Assembly (NCBI GenBank): GCA_963792175.1
Contig: CAWBVG010000052.1
Coordinates: forward strand, 1-64,000
Direction of reading: 5' to 3'
From: CAWBVG01 sp963792175
GTDB taxonomy: Bacteria > Acidobacteriota > Vicinamibacteria > Vicinamibacterales > CAVVIG01
Length of the DNA stretch: 64,000 nucleotides
Part shown: piece after piece, positions 1 through 9,435 of the stretch
How positions within the stretch are numbered: position 1 is the stretch's first letter
Layout: every line of letters begins with the position of its first letter
Notes under the pieces: generated by a model
Seen by the model: only the letters and a program-made list of their open reading frames with translations
Databases searched by the model: none
Told to the model about the DNA's origin: nothing
Made by a program: the position numbers and the translations under genes

Positions 1-749
1 AGATCGATATTGAGCTGGCGGCGGAACGACTGGTTGCCACCAAGCGCCGCCTGGGTCATCTCCGGTGAAGACACGGGTTTCTCGCGCGGCTCACCAGATG
101 CGACAGGGCCGTCCATCGGACCACCTGCGATCCGGACGCGGTCCGTCGCGACCATGTCCCACTCGCCGACGTGCTCGACGCGGTGCCACTTCGTCCCGGC
201 GCCGACGATGTCGTAGCGGACGATGGGTGCGGCGGCCTGATCGCGGATCGGCCGCTCCGTCCGCTTCGATGGAGGTGATGGGATGAATTCCGCCACGGCA
301 ATCTTCACGGACATCGTCGACGAGCCGGCCCAGCTCCGCGCCAACGCGCGAGCGTCGAGCGTGACCTCGCGCGGAAAATCCTTCGCCCTGTTCACTTCGA
401 GCGAGGCTTGACCGTAGGGGCGTCTCCGATCGGGCGCAGCCGAGCGCCTTGGAAGCCGGGATCGAGAAGGCTCTTGGCGACGGCCTCGGTCCTCGCCCCG
501 CCCCCGCGAAGCGCCGCGGACAGCTCGCGGAGCTGCGCGTCGAGCTCCTGTGCTTGATGCTCCAGCGGGAACGCGTCGGTCCCCGGTTCGAGCTGCTTCA
601 GGAATGATTCCAGCGTTTCCGAAACCGCGAGCTCGGGACGATAGGAGGTCTGTCCTGCGAGCTGCGCGCGCTCCATCAACCAGGGCACACGTCGACAAGA
701 GGGCCGCGAGCAGGAGCCGCTTCGCCCAAGGCACGCACACGGCACTCAT
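1..749 (-). CDS. CRTAC1-like secreted protein, N-terminal part (runs off window)
   Basis: The start is the ATG at 749, which overlaps the stop of the upstream gene as ATGA. It opens a signal peptide (MSAVCVPWAKRLLLAALLS...DGARA). The frame then breaks near 660 and continues as AGQTSYRPELAVSETLESFL, a helical region with a short spacing motif QAQELDAQLRELSAAL, breaks again near 398, and runs on to the window edge ending ...QSFRRQLNID. Proteins paired like this in Acidobacteria carry FG-GAP/VCBS propeller repeats and an ASPIC/UnbV tail, which would lie outside the window. That identity rests on the paired neighbour and on the style of the N-terminal region, so it is inference. Both breaks look like one-base losses in short G or GC runs. 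Confidence 0.6.
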   Translation of the reverse strand, partial: MSAVCVPWAKRLLLAALLSTCALVDGARAARRTDLLSSRARGFGNAGIIPEAARTGDRRVPAGASSTGARRAAPRAVRGASRGRGEDRGRRQEPSRSRLPRRSAAPDRRRPYGQASLEVNRAKDFPREVTLDARALARSWAGSSTMSVKIAVAEFIPSPPSKRTERPIRDQAAAPIVRYDIVGAGTKWHRVEHVGEWDMVATDRVRIAGGPMDGPVASGEPREKPVSSPEMTQAALGGNQSFRRQLNID

Positions 750-2910
750 CGGGCAATGCCGGCTCGCGGGAGACTGGCTGATCCCGCCAGCGTGAGTTCA
801 TGGAGACGGTCGCTCGGAAGCTGCGTGAATGCCCAGCGACGCCCGCCCGGCATGCAATATCCACGTCGACGGGACCTGCGTAATCGCCGAGCCCGAAGTA
901 GGCCCGCAGATCGTTCTGTGAGAGGAAACTCCCGCCCGACCGGATCTCGCGCAGCTGCCTCGTCCCGCCGCCGCTGACCGTGACCTTCGCACCGATTGCG
1001 AATCGATTGCCTGCCGGCGCCACGGCGCGCACCGCCACCCAGTGGCGCTTCAATCGCCTGCCGATTCTCCAGCACCGTTGGGGGGCCGTCGGCGTTGTTG
1101 ATGACGAGATCGAGATCGCCGTCGTTGTCGAGATCTCCGACGGCCAGGCCGCGGCCGACCGCGGCGATCTGCAGGCCCGCGCCCGCGCGCTCCGAGACGT
1201 CGCGGAACCTGGTGCCGACGTTCAAGAGCAGCTGGTTCTTTTGCCGGTAGGTTTCGCCAAGCGCCGGGAACTTGTCGATGTCCGGGAAAATGTGGCCGTT
1301 GGCGAAAAACCGATCGAGCTTGCCATCGAGGTCGGCGTCGAAGAAGGCAGCGCCCCAGCCCATGCGCACGAACGTGGGGCCCGCGATGCCCGCCGACGTG
1401 CTCGCGTCCTCGAAGTGCCGGTCGTCGACGTTGTGATAGAGCGTGTAGCGATCGTGCGCGAACGTCGTGAGCACCGAATCCATCCGCGAGTCGCCGTCGT
1501 AGTCGCCGGCGTCGGCGCCCATGCCAGCCTGGGCGCGGCCGTCGCCGTTCACCGCCACCCCCGCAGTAAATCCGACGTTTTCGAAGTGGCCGTTGCCGCG
1601 GTTGTGATACAGAAAATTCGGGTTCGAGTCGTTTGCGACGAACAAGTCGACGAACCCGTCGTCGTCGTAATCGGTCGCCACGACGCCGAAGCCATAGGCC
1701 CCAGAGTGGTCCGAGAGGCCGTGCGCGTCGGTGGCCTCCACGAACCGTCCGTTACCGACATTGTCGAAGAACAGGTCGGACTGTCCGGGAAGTCCGGCCG
1801 GTCCGATCATGATATGTGGCCCGTTACGCCAAATAGCGTCCGCAGCGCTCCGACGACGGACTCCCACGTCGTCTCGACGTATCGCGCGACGTAGAGGTCG
1901 AGATCGCCGTCGCCGTCGGCATCAAGAACGTGCATCCGGTACTCCAGCCGCCAGCCTCGACGCCGGCGCGAGCAGCCACATTCTCGAACGTGCCGTCACC
2001 ACGGTTGCGGAACAACGCATTCGGGCCCCAGTTGGTGACGTAGAATCGAGTCGGCCGTCGCCATCGAAATCGCCGGCGCACACGCCGCTGCCCCATGCTG
2101 CGAGATCCACGCCCGCCTGCCTGGAGACGTCCTCGAACTTCCATCCTCCGAGGTTGCGATACAGGGCATTGCGATGAGCGACCCGCTCACGCGCCGGCGT
2201 GAGCTCCGGCGCCGTCACCAGATAGATGTCGAGCAGCCCATCGCCATCGTAGTCGAACAGCGCGAGGCCGCTGCAGGCCGATTCGAGGATGTGATGCTTG
2301 GTGGGACCGCCGCGGTCCATTTCCACGGCAGCTGCGCACCGACGTCAAAGGTCACCGGCACAGGCGCGGCGTCTCCGGGTAACGGGTTGTTCGCCGGCGC
2401 CGGCCCCATCGCGGACGCGTGGCCGCCGTAGGCCGGATCCTTGGGTTCGTCTGGCTGTAACTGCCCTGAAAGGTGAGGCCGAGCGCGACCTCGCCCTCGA
2501 GTTGTGCCCGGACTTTTTCGAGGAGCGCGAGAGCGGGACCAATCGCCGACGCCGCGACTCGAGTGTTTCGCGATGCCAGGGAAGCGAGCTCGGAGGCGGC
2601 ACGACGAAGCTCCCGTCGCAGCGACGGTCGAGGCTTGGTCCCTCGCTCAATTCCTCGAGATTGCGGCTGGCATTCAGAACCGCGCGTCGAGCCTGATCGG
2701 CCGGCACGTCGGCGCGCGCGGCCTGCTGCAACTGAGTGACGGCGTCGCGCTGAAGTTGCAGCAGGCGAGTCCGCTCCTGCGCGTCCGCCCCTGCCTGTTG
2801 CGCGGCCGTCGTCGGAATGATGAAGGCGCCAATCGCGCTGGCGACGCGGTCAACGCGAGGACCATCGCGCGCCTGTCAACCGCGCGAGCCCCGCAGGTCT
2901 TGACGTCCAT
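746..2910 (-). CDS. CRTAC1 family protein: FG-GAP/VCBS repeats plus ASPIC/UnbV domain
   Basis: Secreted beta-propeller-type protein. The likely start at 2910 gives MDVKTCGARAVDRRAMVLALTA, a signal peptide. A helical N-terminal region of about 150 residues follows (QERTRLLQLQRDAVTQLQQA). Then come FG-GAP/VCBS calcium-binding repeats such as LFDYDGDGLLDIYLVT, AGDFDGDGRLD, DYDDDGFVDLFVANDSNPN and GDLDNDGDLDLVINN. The C-terminal ASPIC/UnbV domain shows LREIRSGGSFLSQNDLRAYF and ends PGGRRWAFTQLPSDRLHELT. The frame breaks repeatedly (near 2830, 2640, 2440, 2350, 2070, 1900, 1040 and 860), but the repeats follow each other without gaps. The family is common in Acidobacteria and Planctomycetes; its function is unknown. 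It overlaps the next gene by ATGA, so the two are probably translationally coupled. Confidence 0.8.
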
Positions 2911-2942
2911 CCCCGAGTGAGTGTACGTCAGACCGGCGGGCT

Positions 2943-2997
2943 CGAGGGCGGTTTGCCCTCGAACAAAAAGGCCCGCCCCTCGTAAGAGGAGCGGGCC
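2943..2997 (-). terminator. Tandem hairpin terminator for the TonB-dependent receptor gene
   Basis: Read on the minus strand, a stem of GGCCCGC-CCTC type (2970-2997) is followed at once by five T (2965-2969), then by a second perfect hairpin with CGAGGGC arms (2943-2949 and 2955-2961, loop GGTTT). The first hairpin is a classic intrinsic terminator. It lies 60 bases after the receptor stop at 3058. Confidence 0.85.
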
Positions 2998-3057
2998 AGG
3001 AGAAAATCGAACTACGAACGAATTCTTACCGGGCTCATTGACACCGGTCTTTCCATA

Positions 3058-6000
3058 TCAGAACGTCATGCGAGTGACGAGCTGGAGCGTGCGCGGAATC
3101 CCGGTGCCGTTGATGGTCCCGAATCCGTTTCGCTGCGTCAGATTCCCCGCCGCGTCGTCCGGCAGGTTGGTGATCGTCCGATCGGTCAGGCTTGTGAAGT
3201 TCACCGTACTGTTGAGGCCCGTGAACTGGACCTTGTCCAGCAGGTTGAAGATATCGAGCCGGATCTCGAACTTCATCGCGTGCGCAATCGGCATGTTCTT
3301 CGAGATCGACAGGTCGAGATTGTTGAGCGGCGGGTTACGGGCGAAGAACCGCGGTGTTTCGTTGCCATTGCTGCCCGGCTGCGGCGGTGCGAAGCACTGC
3401 GGGTTAGCGAACTGCTTGTACGGGATCGCTGCTCCAGCCGATGCCCGGATCGCAGGTCAGGGCGATCCGCGCGTTCGGATTGCCTTCGGTGCCGGTCAGG
3501 TTCGCGGCGCCGATGCCGGGAATCGAGAAGCCGATCGTATACGGCCGGCCGCTGGTCCAGCGGTAGACGCCCGAGAGCTGCCAGTCGTTCACCAGCAGAC
3601 CCAAGCCCTTGTGCTCGTCACGGTCGGTGTCTGGTAGATGGAGTTGATCGTGAAGTTGTGCGTGCGGTCGTAATCCACCAGCCCGTAGTCGAGCGCTCTG
3701 GTCTGCCCCTCGCTCAGATTCGGCACGCCTGCGGCACCGTCGGTGCTGTTGATGCCTTGGGCCTTGCTCACACCCAGAAGCCGGAAAACATGAACCCGCG
3801 GTCGAACCGGCGGGTCACCGACGTCTGCAGCGCCTTGTAGTCCCCATAGCCGCTGTAGTCCCACATCCTGATGCTGCCGTAGCCGCGGAACGGCCGCAGG
3901 AAGTCGTTCGGCAGCGCCGACGACCCCAGCGTCGCGCTCGGGACACGAGTGGGATCCTGGTTCTGGGGAGGAGCGTCGCGCCAAACGGCAGCGCGTTGAT
4001 CTGCACCTGCCGCAGCAGGTCCGATCGACTGGAGCCGACGTAGGCGACGTCGAGGATCAGCTCCTCCACCAGTTGTGTGGATGCCGATGTTCCACTGGTT
4101 GACGCGCGGCGGTTTGAAGCCGAACGCGGTCGGATTGAGCGACAACGTCGGGTACGGATCGCTGCTCGCCGCGGTCAGATCCTGCAGCCGCCCGAAGTCG
4201 AGTCGTCGAGTTCAGCACGCCCGGCGCGTTGGCAATCATGTCGAAGACCATGTTGCCTTGCGGCCAGTCGTAGAAGATGCCGAAGCCGCCGCGCAGAATG
4301 TCTCGCCCTTTCCCGGTCAGGTCGTAGACCCGCCGATGCGCGGCGAGACCGGAAGGCGTTCCCGTCCTGAAGCTGGTCGGAGATCCCTTGCCCGCCTGGA
4401 AGCGCCGTTGAAGCGATTCGAGCCGGGCGTGAGCCGGCCGATGAAGCGCTCTTCGACGGTATTGGCCAGCGTTGGCGTCACGCCGTGCGCGATCGAGGTC
4501 GGATCCATCCCGCGCCGCACGCAGCCCGCGCCCGGCGCCCCGCCGACGCACACCGGCGTGTAGAGCTTCGCGGCCGTGCTTGATCGAACTGGTCCGGCAG
4601 GAAAATCAAGGCCTGCAGCGTCGTGTCCCATTGCGGCGTCAGTCGTAGAATCGCACGCCGTAATCGAGCGTGAAACGGTCGGTGGGCTTCCAGTTGTCTT
4701 GCGCGTACCACTCGACGTTCTTGTAGTTCCACTCGGGAATCGCGAACTTGATTGGCTTGCTGGTAGAAATTGAACACGCCCGTCGCCGCATTCGCGTAGC
4801 TGAGCCCCGTGTCGAAGGGGTTGCTCGAGTTGTCCTGGAAGTCGATCTGGCTGTTGAAGCGCGGCGAAGATGCTCTGCGGCTTGAAGCTGTGCTGAAAGT
4901 AGAAGCCGACCTTCGAGGAGTGGCTCCCCACACTTTCGTCAGGTTGGCGATGATGTCGTGCGTGATGTTCTCGTTGGTGAACGGGCCGCGATCGGTTTGG
5001 TACTGACCGGCGTTGCCCGTGCGCCCGCCACGGAAGCGAAAAACGGCACGTAGTCGGCCTGGACCGCGCTCGGGAAACAGCAGCGGCAATCGCCGACACG
5101 CCCGCATTCGCGCGGAACAACTGCTGCTGCTGAAGCTGATAGTTCAGCGAGTTCGCGGCGCGTCCCCAACTGAGTTCGAGCGAGGTGCTGGAGTTCAGGG
5201 TGCCGGTCGCGGAGAGCATGTAGTTCGAGCCGGGATGCACGAACAGCGTCGGCGTCGGGAGCTGATCGCTGCCGTTGCCGGCCCACGTCGTCCCGTACGC
5301 CTGCAGGATGTCTTCCTTGTTGTTCATGTAGCGGCCGGTGACCCGCCAGGTGCTGGTGGCCTGGAAGTCCATACGCAGCATGTCTTCGCGGCGCTTCGGG
5401 CTGTCCGGGTCCTGGCTCGTGAAGTTCAGGCCGCTGCCGCCCGAGAAGTTCGCCTGCGGGAAGATCTTCAGTGCGGTCAGGCCCGGCGCATAGAGGCGGT
5501 TCGCGGGAATCCGGCCGAGGACGCCGCCGTCCTGGAAACACCCGCGCGTGTCGGCGGCGCTGCACGGCAGGCCGCTGCGTGAAATCGCGAATGTAGGGGA
5601 ACGGATTGCCGCTGCTGTCCACGCTCTGCGAGAAATCTCCGCGCTGCTCGAGAGCCGTCGGCACGCGCGTCTGATGCACGGACGCCGGGTTGGTGCGTCG
5701 CTCGAATTCCTGACTCCAGAAGAAGAACAGCTTTTTCTTCTCAGTGTTGAAACCGGGGAACGTGACCGGCCCACCGAGCGTGTAGCCGGAGTCGTTGCGC
5801 GCGGTCTTCTGCTTCGGAACCTCCGGCGTCTCGCGCTTGTTCAGATACGAGTTGGCGTCCCAGTCCGAGCGCCGTCCATACCAGTAGCCGGAGCCGTGGA
5901 AGTCCTGCGAGCCGCTCTTGGTGACGACCTGCAGCTGGCCGCCGACGGCGCGCCCGTACTCCGCCTGGTAGGCGTTGGTCAGGATCTTGAACTCGGCGAC

Positions 6001-6672
6001 GGCGTCGATGTTCGTCGTCGCCATGTTGCCGCCGTTATCGCCGGTGTCGATGTTGGCGACGCCGTCAATCGTGATGTTGTTCGAGTTCGGCCGCTGGCCG
6101 TTCACGGTGAAGCTGCTGACCTGGCCCAACTCCGTGTTGCCGGTGTTCTGCGACAGCGCGCCGGGCACCAGCGTCGCGAAGTTGAAGAGCGCCCGCCCGT
6201 TGTTCGCGATGTTCTTCAAGGTTTCGGCTTGGAGCGTGAACGAGCGCTCGCCGCTCGTCGACTGCAGCGGGGTCACGGGGCTCGACGCCGAAACGGTGAC
6301 GTTTTCGGAGAGCGAGGCGACTTCCAGGGTCAGCGCTCCCGTCGACAGCTTGTCGTTCGCGTTCACGACCAGGTTGGTCCGTTCCGCCGTCTTGAAGCCC
6401 GTCAGCGTGACCTGGAGGGTATAGGTGTCGGGACGGACGATGGGGAACACGAAGCGGCCACCGTCGTCGGTGACGGCCGTCAGAGTGTTTCCCTGTGTGA
6501 CGCTGGTGATCGTGACCGTGACGCCCGGGAGGACCCCGGCCTGCGCGTCCTGGACCAGTCCCGAAACGGTTGCGCTTGTCGTTTGCGCATGCAGAAGCGT
6601 GGAATAGCCCGCAAAAACCACAGCTATCGAAACGAGACCCAGACCGGCGATGAAACCTCTGACGAGCCGCAT
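3058..6672 (-). CDS. TonB-dependent receptor, Oar-like, with carboxypeptidase regulatory-like domain
   Basis: Outer-membrane receptor of the Oar/CarboxypepD-reg type. The start at 6672 is chosen because GGAGGAGGG lies just upstream and the next residues form a signal peptide ending STLLHAQ. Residues about 30-115 are the regulatory-like domain (VSGLVQDAQAGVLPGVTVTI ... PDTYTLQVTLTGFKTAE). A plug follows (SFTVNGQRPNSNNITIDGVA), then the barrel with AEYGRAVGGQLQVVTKSG and KKKLFFFWSQEFERR. The barrel closes with LRIDIFNLLDKVQ-like sequence and a terminal aromatic strand ending RMTF. Frames change at about 5590, 5080, 4560, 4380, 4220, 4060, 3970, 3790, 3610 and 3410. About 1,200 residues, normal for the family. 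The substrate is unknown. The LacI-type gene upstream and the palindrome in the leader suggest sugar-dependent control. Confidence 0.88.
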
Positions 6673-6850
6673 GAACCCTCCTCCAGTAATTGCAAACTTG
6701 TGGCTGACAAACTGTTCGAGTGACACGGCCACGCGGACCATCCGTCCGTGCGGCTCGCTCGCGACATGTCGGCGCCAGAATGCAGAGCGTCGGACCACGG
6801 CGTTCCATGACGAAACGCCCGGCCAGTATCAAACCGGGTCCAGCGTGTTG

Positions 6851-6864
6851 TGGAACCGGTTCCA
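6851..6864 (-). promoter_or_regulatory. Candidate LacI-family operator before the receptor gene
   Basis: TGGAACCGGTTCCA is a perfect 14-base palindrome with a central CG, the usual shape of LacI/GalR operators. It lies between the lacI-type gene and the receptor start, about 180 bases upstream of the latter. On the minus strand TTCCAC overlaps it and could be a -35, with TTGATA 17 bases on as a weak -10. Confidence 0.6.
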
Positions 6865-6890
6865 GTGACGGGGCTTGTATCACGTTGTAA

Positions 6891-6920
6891 GCTGCCGTGT
6901 CAAGGATTTGACACGGCAGC
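6891..6920 (-). terminator. Strong hairpin 25 bases after the lacI-type gene
   Basis: A perfect inverted repeat with 13-base arms (GCTGCCGTGTCAA) and a four-base loop. It could end transcription of the regulator gene, but there is no T run behind it. A regulatory role is an alternative. Confidence 0.45.
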
Positions 6921-6945
6921 CGACCGATCGATCGCGGTGGGTGAG

Positions 6946-7986
6946 CTACGACGCGCTGCCCGCGACATGCCAGACAGGTGGTGCCGCCGTGCTCTCGCGG
7001 GCTGTCAGAGACATCGGGAACTCGATCGTCTGGAGCCGGCCTGGTAAGTCGATCGCCTCGAACAGCCGGCGACACGCGGCACTGCCCATCTCCAGCAGGG
7101 GCTGAGCCACGCTCGTCAGCGCCGGCCACAGCAGCTCATCTTCCGGCAATCCGTCGAAGCCGACGATCGACAGATCCTCCGGGATCCGGATCTTGCGTTG
7201 ATGCGCCACTCGCATGAACCCCGACGCCAACGCGTCGTTGGCGAACACGATCGCGGTCAGGTCGAGCGGCAACTCGAAAAACGTTCGCGCGAACGCGTCG
7301 CCGGCGGCCGCTTCGTAGCTGCCGCAGGAGAAGACGCACGTCGGAGCGAGCGGGATGCCTTGCTTCTGCAACCCTTCGCGCAGTCCCAGGAGTCGATGCT
7401 TCGAGTCAATCGAGTGCCGCGGCCCGCCCGCGAACGCGATCCGTGTGTGACCCAACTGCACGAGGTAATTCGCGACCACGACGCCCGCGCCACGGTTGTC
7501 GCAACGAACGAGCGGCACGCCGGGGAAGGCTTCGTCGGGCGCCACGAGCACCGTGGGAAGCTGCGCCTCGGCTGCGCGGCGGATCAACCGGCGATCCCGT
7601 CGCTGCGATTTCGCGATGATCAGTCCGTCGACGCGCCGCTCCCGAATCCATTCGAAGACAATCGATGGATCATATTGGCCGGTCAACTCCGTGCTGGCGA
7701 GCATCAGGCTGGTGTCATGCTTGGACAACTCCGTCTCGATGCCAGCGAGCAGCCGCGTAAACCACGGGTCCTGGCTCGAGTCGACCACGACGCCAATGCA
7801 ACCGTGGCGGCCGAGGCTCAGGTTTCGTGCGGTTGATGAGCGCGTGTAGCCAAGCCGCGCGATGACCTTGGCGATCTCCGCCCGCGCCTTCTGGCTGACG
7901 TGCCGATCGTTGAGGTACCGAGAGACGGTGCTGACCGCGACACCGGCGTGTTCGGCCACGGTCGCGATGTTCGGCTTTCTCGGCAT
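6946..7986 (-). CDS. LacI/GalR family transcriptional regulator
   Basis: Intact, 346 residues, the normal length. The N-terminal helix-turn-helix (residues about 6-27: VAEHAGVAVSTVSRYLN) and hinge helix (RSSTARNLSL) are clear. The periplasmic-binding-protein-like effector domain follows (CIGVVVDSSQDPWFTRLLAGI, IVFANDALASGFMR, PEDLSIVGFDGLPE). It probably represses or activates the receptor gene that follows on the same strand through the palindrome at 6851-6864. The ligand is unknown, but family members usually bind sugars. On the minus strand TACAAT (8010-8005) could be its -10. The gene diverges from the cytochrome/WD40 operon with a 120-base gap. Confidence 0.93.
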   Translation of the reverse strand: MPRKPNIATVAEHAGVAVSTVSRYLNDRHVSQKARAEIAKVIARLGYTRSSTARNLSLGRHGCIGVVVDSSQDPWFTRLLAGIETELSKHDTSLMLASTELTGQYDPSIVFEWIRERRVDGLIIAKSQRRDRRLIRRAAEAQLPTVLVAPDEAFPGVPLVRCDNRGAGVVVANYLVQLGHTRIAFAGGPRHSIDSKHRLLGLREGLQKQGIPLAPTCVFSCGSYEAAAGDAFARTFFELPLDLTAIVFANDALASGFMRVAHQRKIRIPEDLSIVGFDGLPEDELLWPALTSVAQPLLEMGSAACRRLFEAIDLPGRLQTIEFPMSLTARESTAAPPVWHVAGSAS

Positions 7987-8106
7987 TCCAAAAACCCGAG
8001 CCGGATTGTATCAAGGAAAACCGAAACGACAGGTCTGGAGGAGCGCGGGACCTGGCCGCGCGAGAAACCTTGCGTGCCCGAAGTCACTCGGGCGTAGGAT
8101 GTGCGC

Positions 8107-9435
8107 ATGCGCGTGATATGGGTTGCGGCGTGGCTGATGGCCATCCCGCTCCAGCGTGCCGGCGAACCCAGTTACGTGCGCGATGTCCGGCCGATTCTCG
8201 ACAGCAACTGCACCAGTTGCCACCAGCCCGCGTCCAGACAGTCGGACCTCGATTTGACGACCTACGACAGGTTTCAGGCCGGCGGCAAACGCGGGCCTGG
8301 GTTCGTGCCTGGATCGCCGGATCAAAGCCTCGTCATCCAGTTCATCACCGGGTCACTGAAGCCAGCCATGCCGTTCGGCCAGCCGCTGCTCGCCGCGCAT
8401 GATGTCTCGATCATCCGCGAGTGGATCCAGTCCGGCGCCAGGGACGATTCCCCGTCCGAGACGACGTCGAGCGCGCCCGCCGTCTACCACCAGCCTCCCG
8501 TGATCACCGCGCTGCGCTTCTCGCCGGATGGACAACTGCTCGCCGTCAGCGGCAATCGCGAAGTGCTCCTGCATCGCGCCGATGGGAGCGGCCTGGTGAA
8601 ACGGCTGCCGGGCAAAGCCGATCGCATCCTGTCCATCGCCTTCTCAGCCGACGGCCATCTGATGATCGCCGGCGGCGGCACTCCGGCTCGCTTCGGCGAA
8701 ATCCAGTTCTGGGACCCGCGCGAAGGCCGGCTGCTGCGTGCCGTGGAAGCGACGAGCGACACGGTCTTTGGCGCGTCGCTGTCGCCAGATGCGTCGAAGG
8801 TTGCCGTCGGCTGCGCGGACAACACGGTGCGCGCATATGAAGCGGCCACGGGGAAGGAACTCTACAAGATCAGCACGCACGAGAATTGGGTGCTCGGGAC
8901 GGCCTTCGGCATCGATTCCAAACGGCTCGTCTCGGTCGGGCGCGACCGGGCCGCCAAACTGATCGACGCCAGCGCCGGACAGTTCCTGGAGAACGTCAAC
9001 CAGATGCACGGAGAGCTGGCGGCCGTGGCGCGGCATCCCAAAGCGGACGAGATCGTGATCGGCGGCGAGGATCGGATTCCCTACGTGTACACGATGGATC
9101 GTCCTCGCAACATGAAGGTGGGTGAAGACGCGACGCTGGTTCGGCGGCTCGCTCCTCAGGAGGGCGCGATCTTCGCCCTCGACTGGTCGCCCGATGGCAC
9201 GCGCGTGGCCGTGGCGGGCGCCGGTCCGAACGTGAACATCTACGACGCCGAGACCGGATTGCCGCTGGCGTCCTGCAAGGGACACACCGCAGGCATCTAT
9301 GCCGTGGCGTTTTCCCCAGACAGCATGCACCTGGCGACCGGAGGATTCGACGGTCGCGTGCGGGTGTACACGGCGAGAGACTGCACGCTGGAACACAGCT
9401 TCGTGCCGGTACCGCTGGACGGAGGTGCGCAATGA
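8107..9435 (+). CDS. Cytochrome c-type (PSCyt1) and WD40-repeat protein
   Basis: Exported protein of about 442 residues. The ATG at 8107 is preferred over GTG at 8101 because AGGA lies seven bases before it. After a short signal sequence, a planctomycete-type cytochrome domain carries one CxxCH haem motif (CTSCH, residues 35-39) and the conserved GPGFVPGSPDQSLV segment. From about residue 120 come WD40 blades (ALRFSPDGQLLAVSG, AFSADGHLMIAGGG, AVAFSPDSMHLATGGFDGRVRVY). Haem-WD40 fusions of this kind stand beside DUF1549/DUF1553 and DUF1501 genes in Planctomycetes and Acidobacteria; their substrate is unknown. The stop overlaps the next start as ATGA. Confidence 0.88.
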   Translation: MRVIWVAAWLMAIPLQRAGEPSYVRDVRPILDSNCTSCHQPASRQSDLDLTTYDRFQAGGKRGPGFVPGSPDQSLVIQFITGSLKPAMPFGQPLLAAHDVSIIREWIQSGARDDSPSETTSSAPAVYHQPPVITALRFSPDGQLLAVSGNREVLLHRADGSGLVKRLPGKADRILSIAFSADGHLMIAGGGTPARFGEIQFWDPREGRLLRAVEATSDTVFGASLSPDASKVAVGCADNTVRAYEAATGKELYKISTHENWVLGTAFGIDSKRLVSVGRDRAAKLIDASAGQFLENVNQMHGELAAVARHPKADEIVIGGEDRIPYVYTMDRPRNMKVGEDATLVRRLAPQEGAIFALDWSPDGTRVAVAGAGPNVNIYDAETGLPLASCKGHTAGIYAVAFSPDSMHLATGGFDGRVRVYTARDCTLEHSFVPVPLDGGAQ

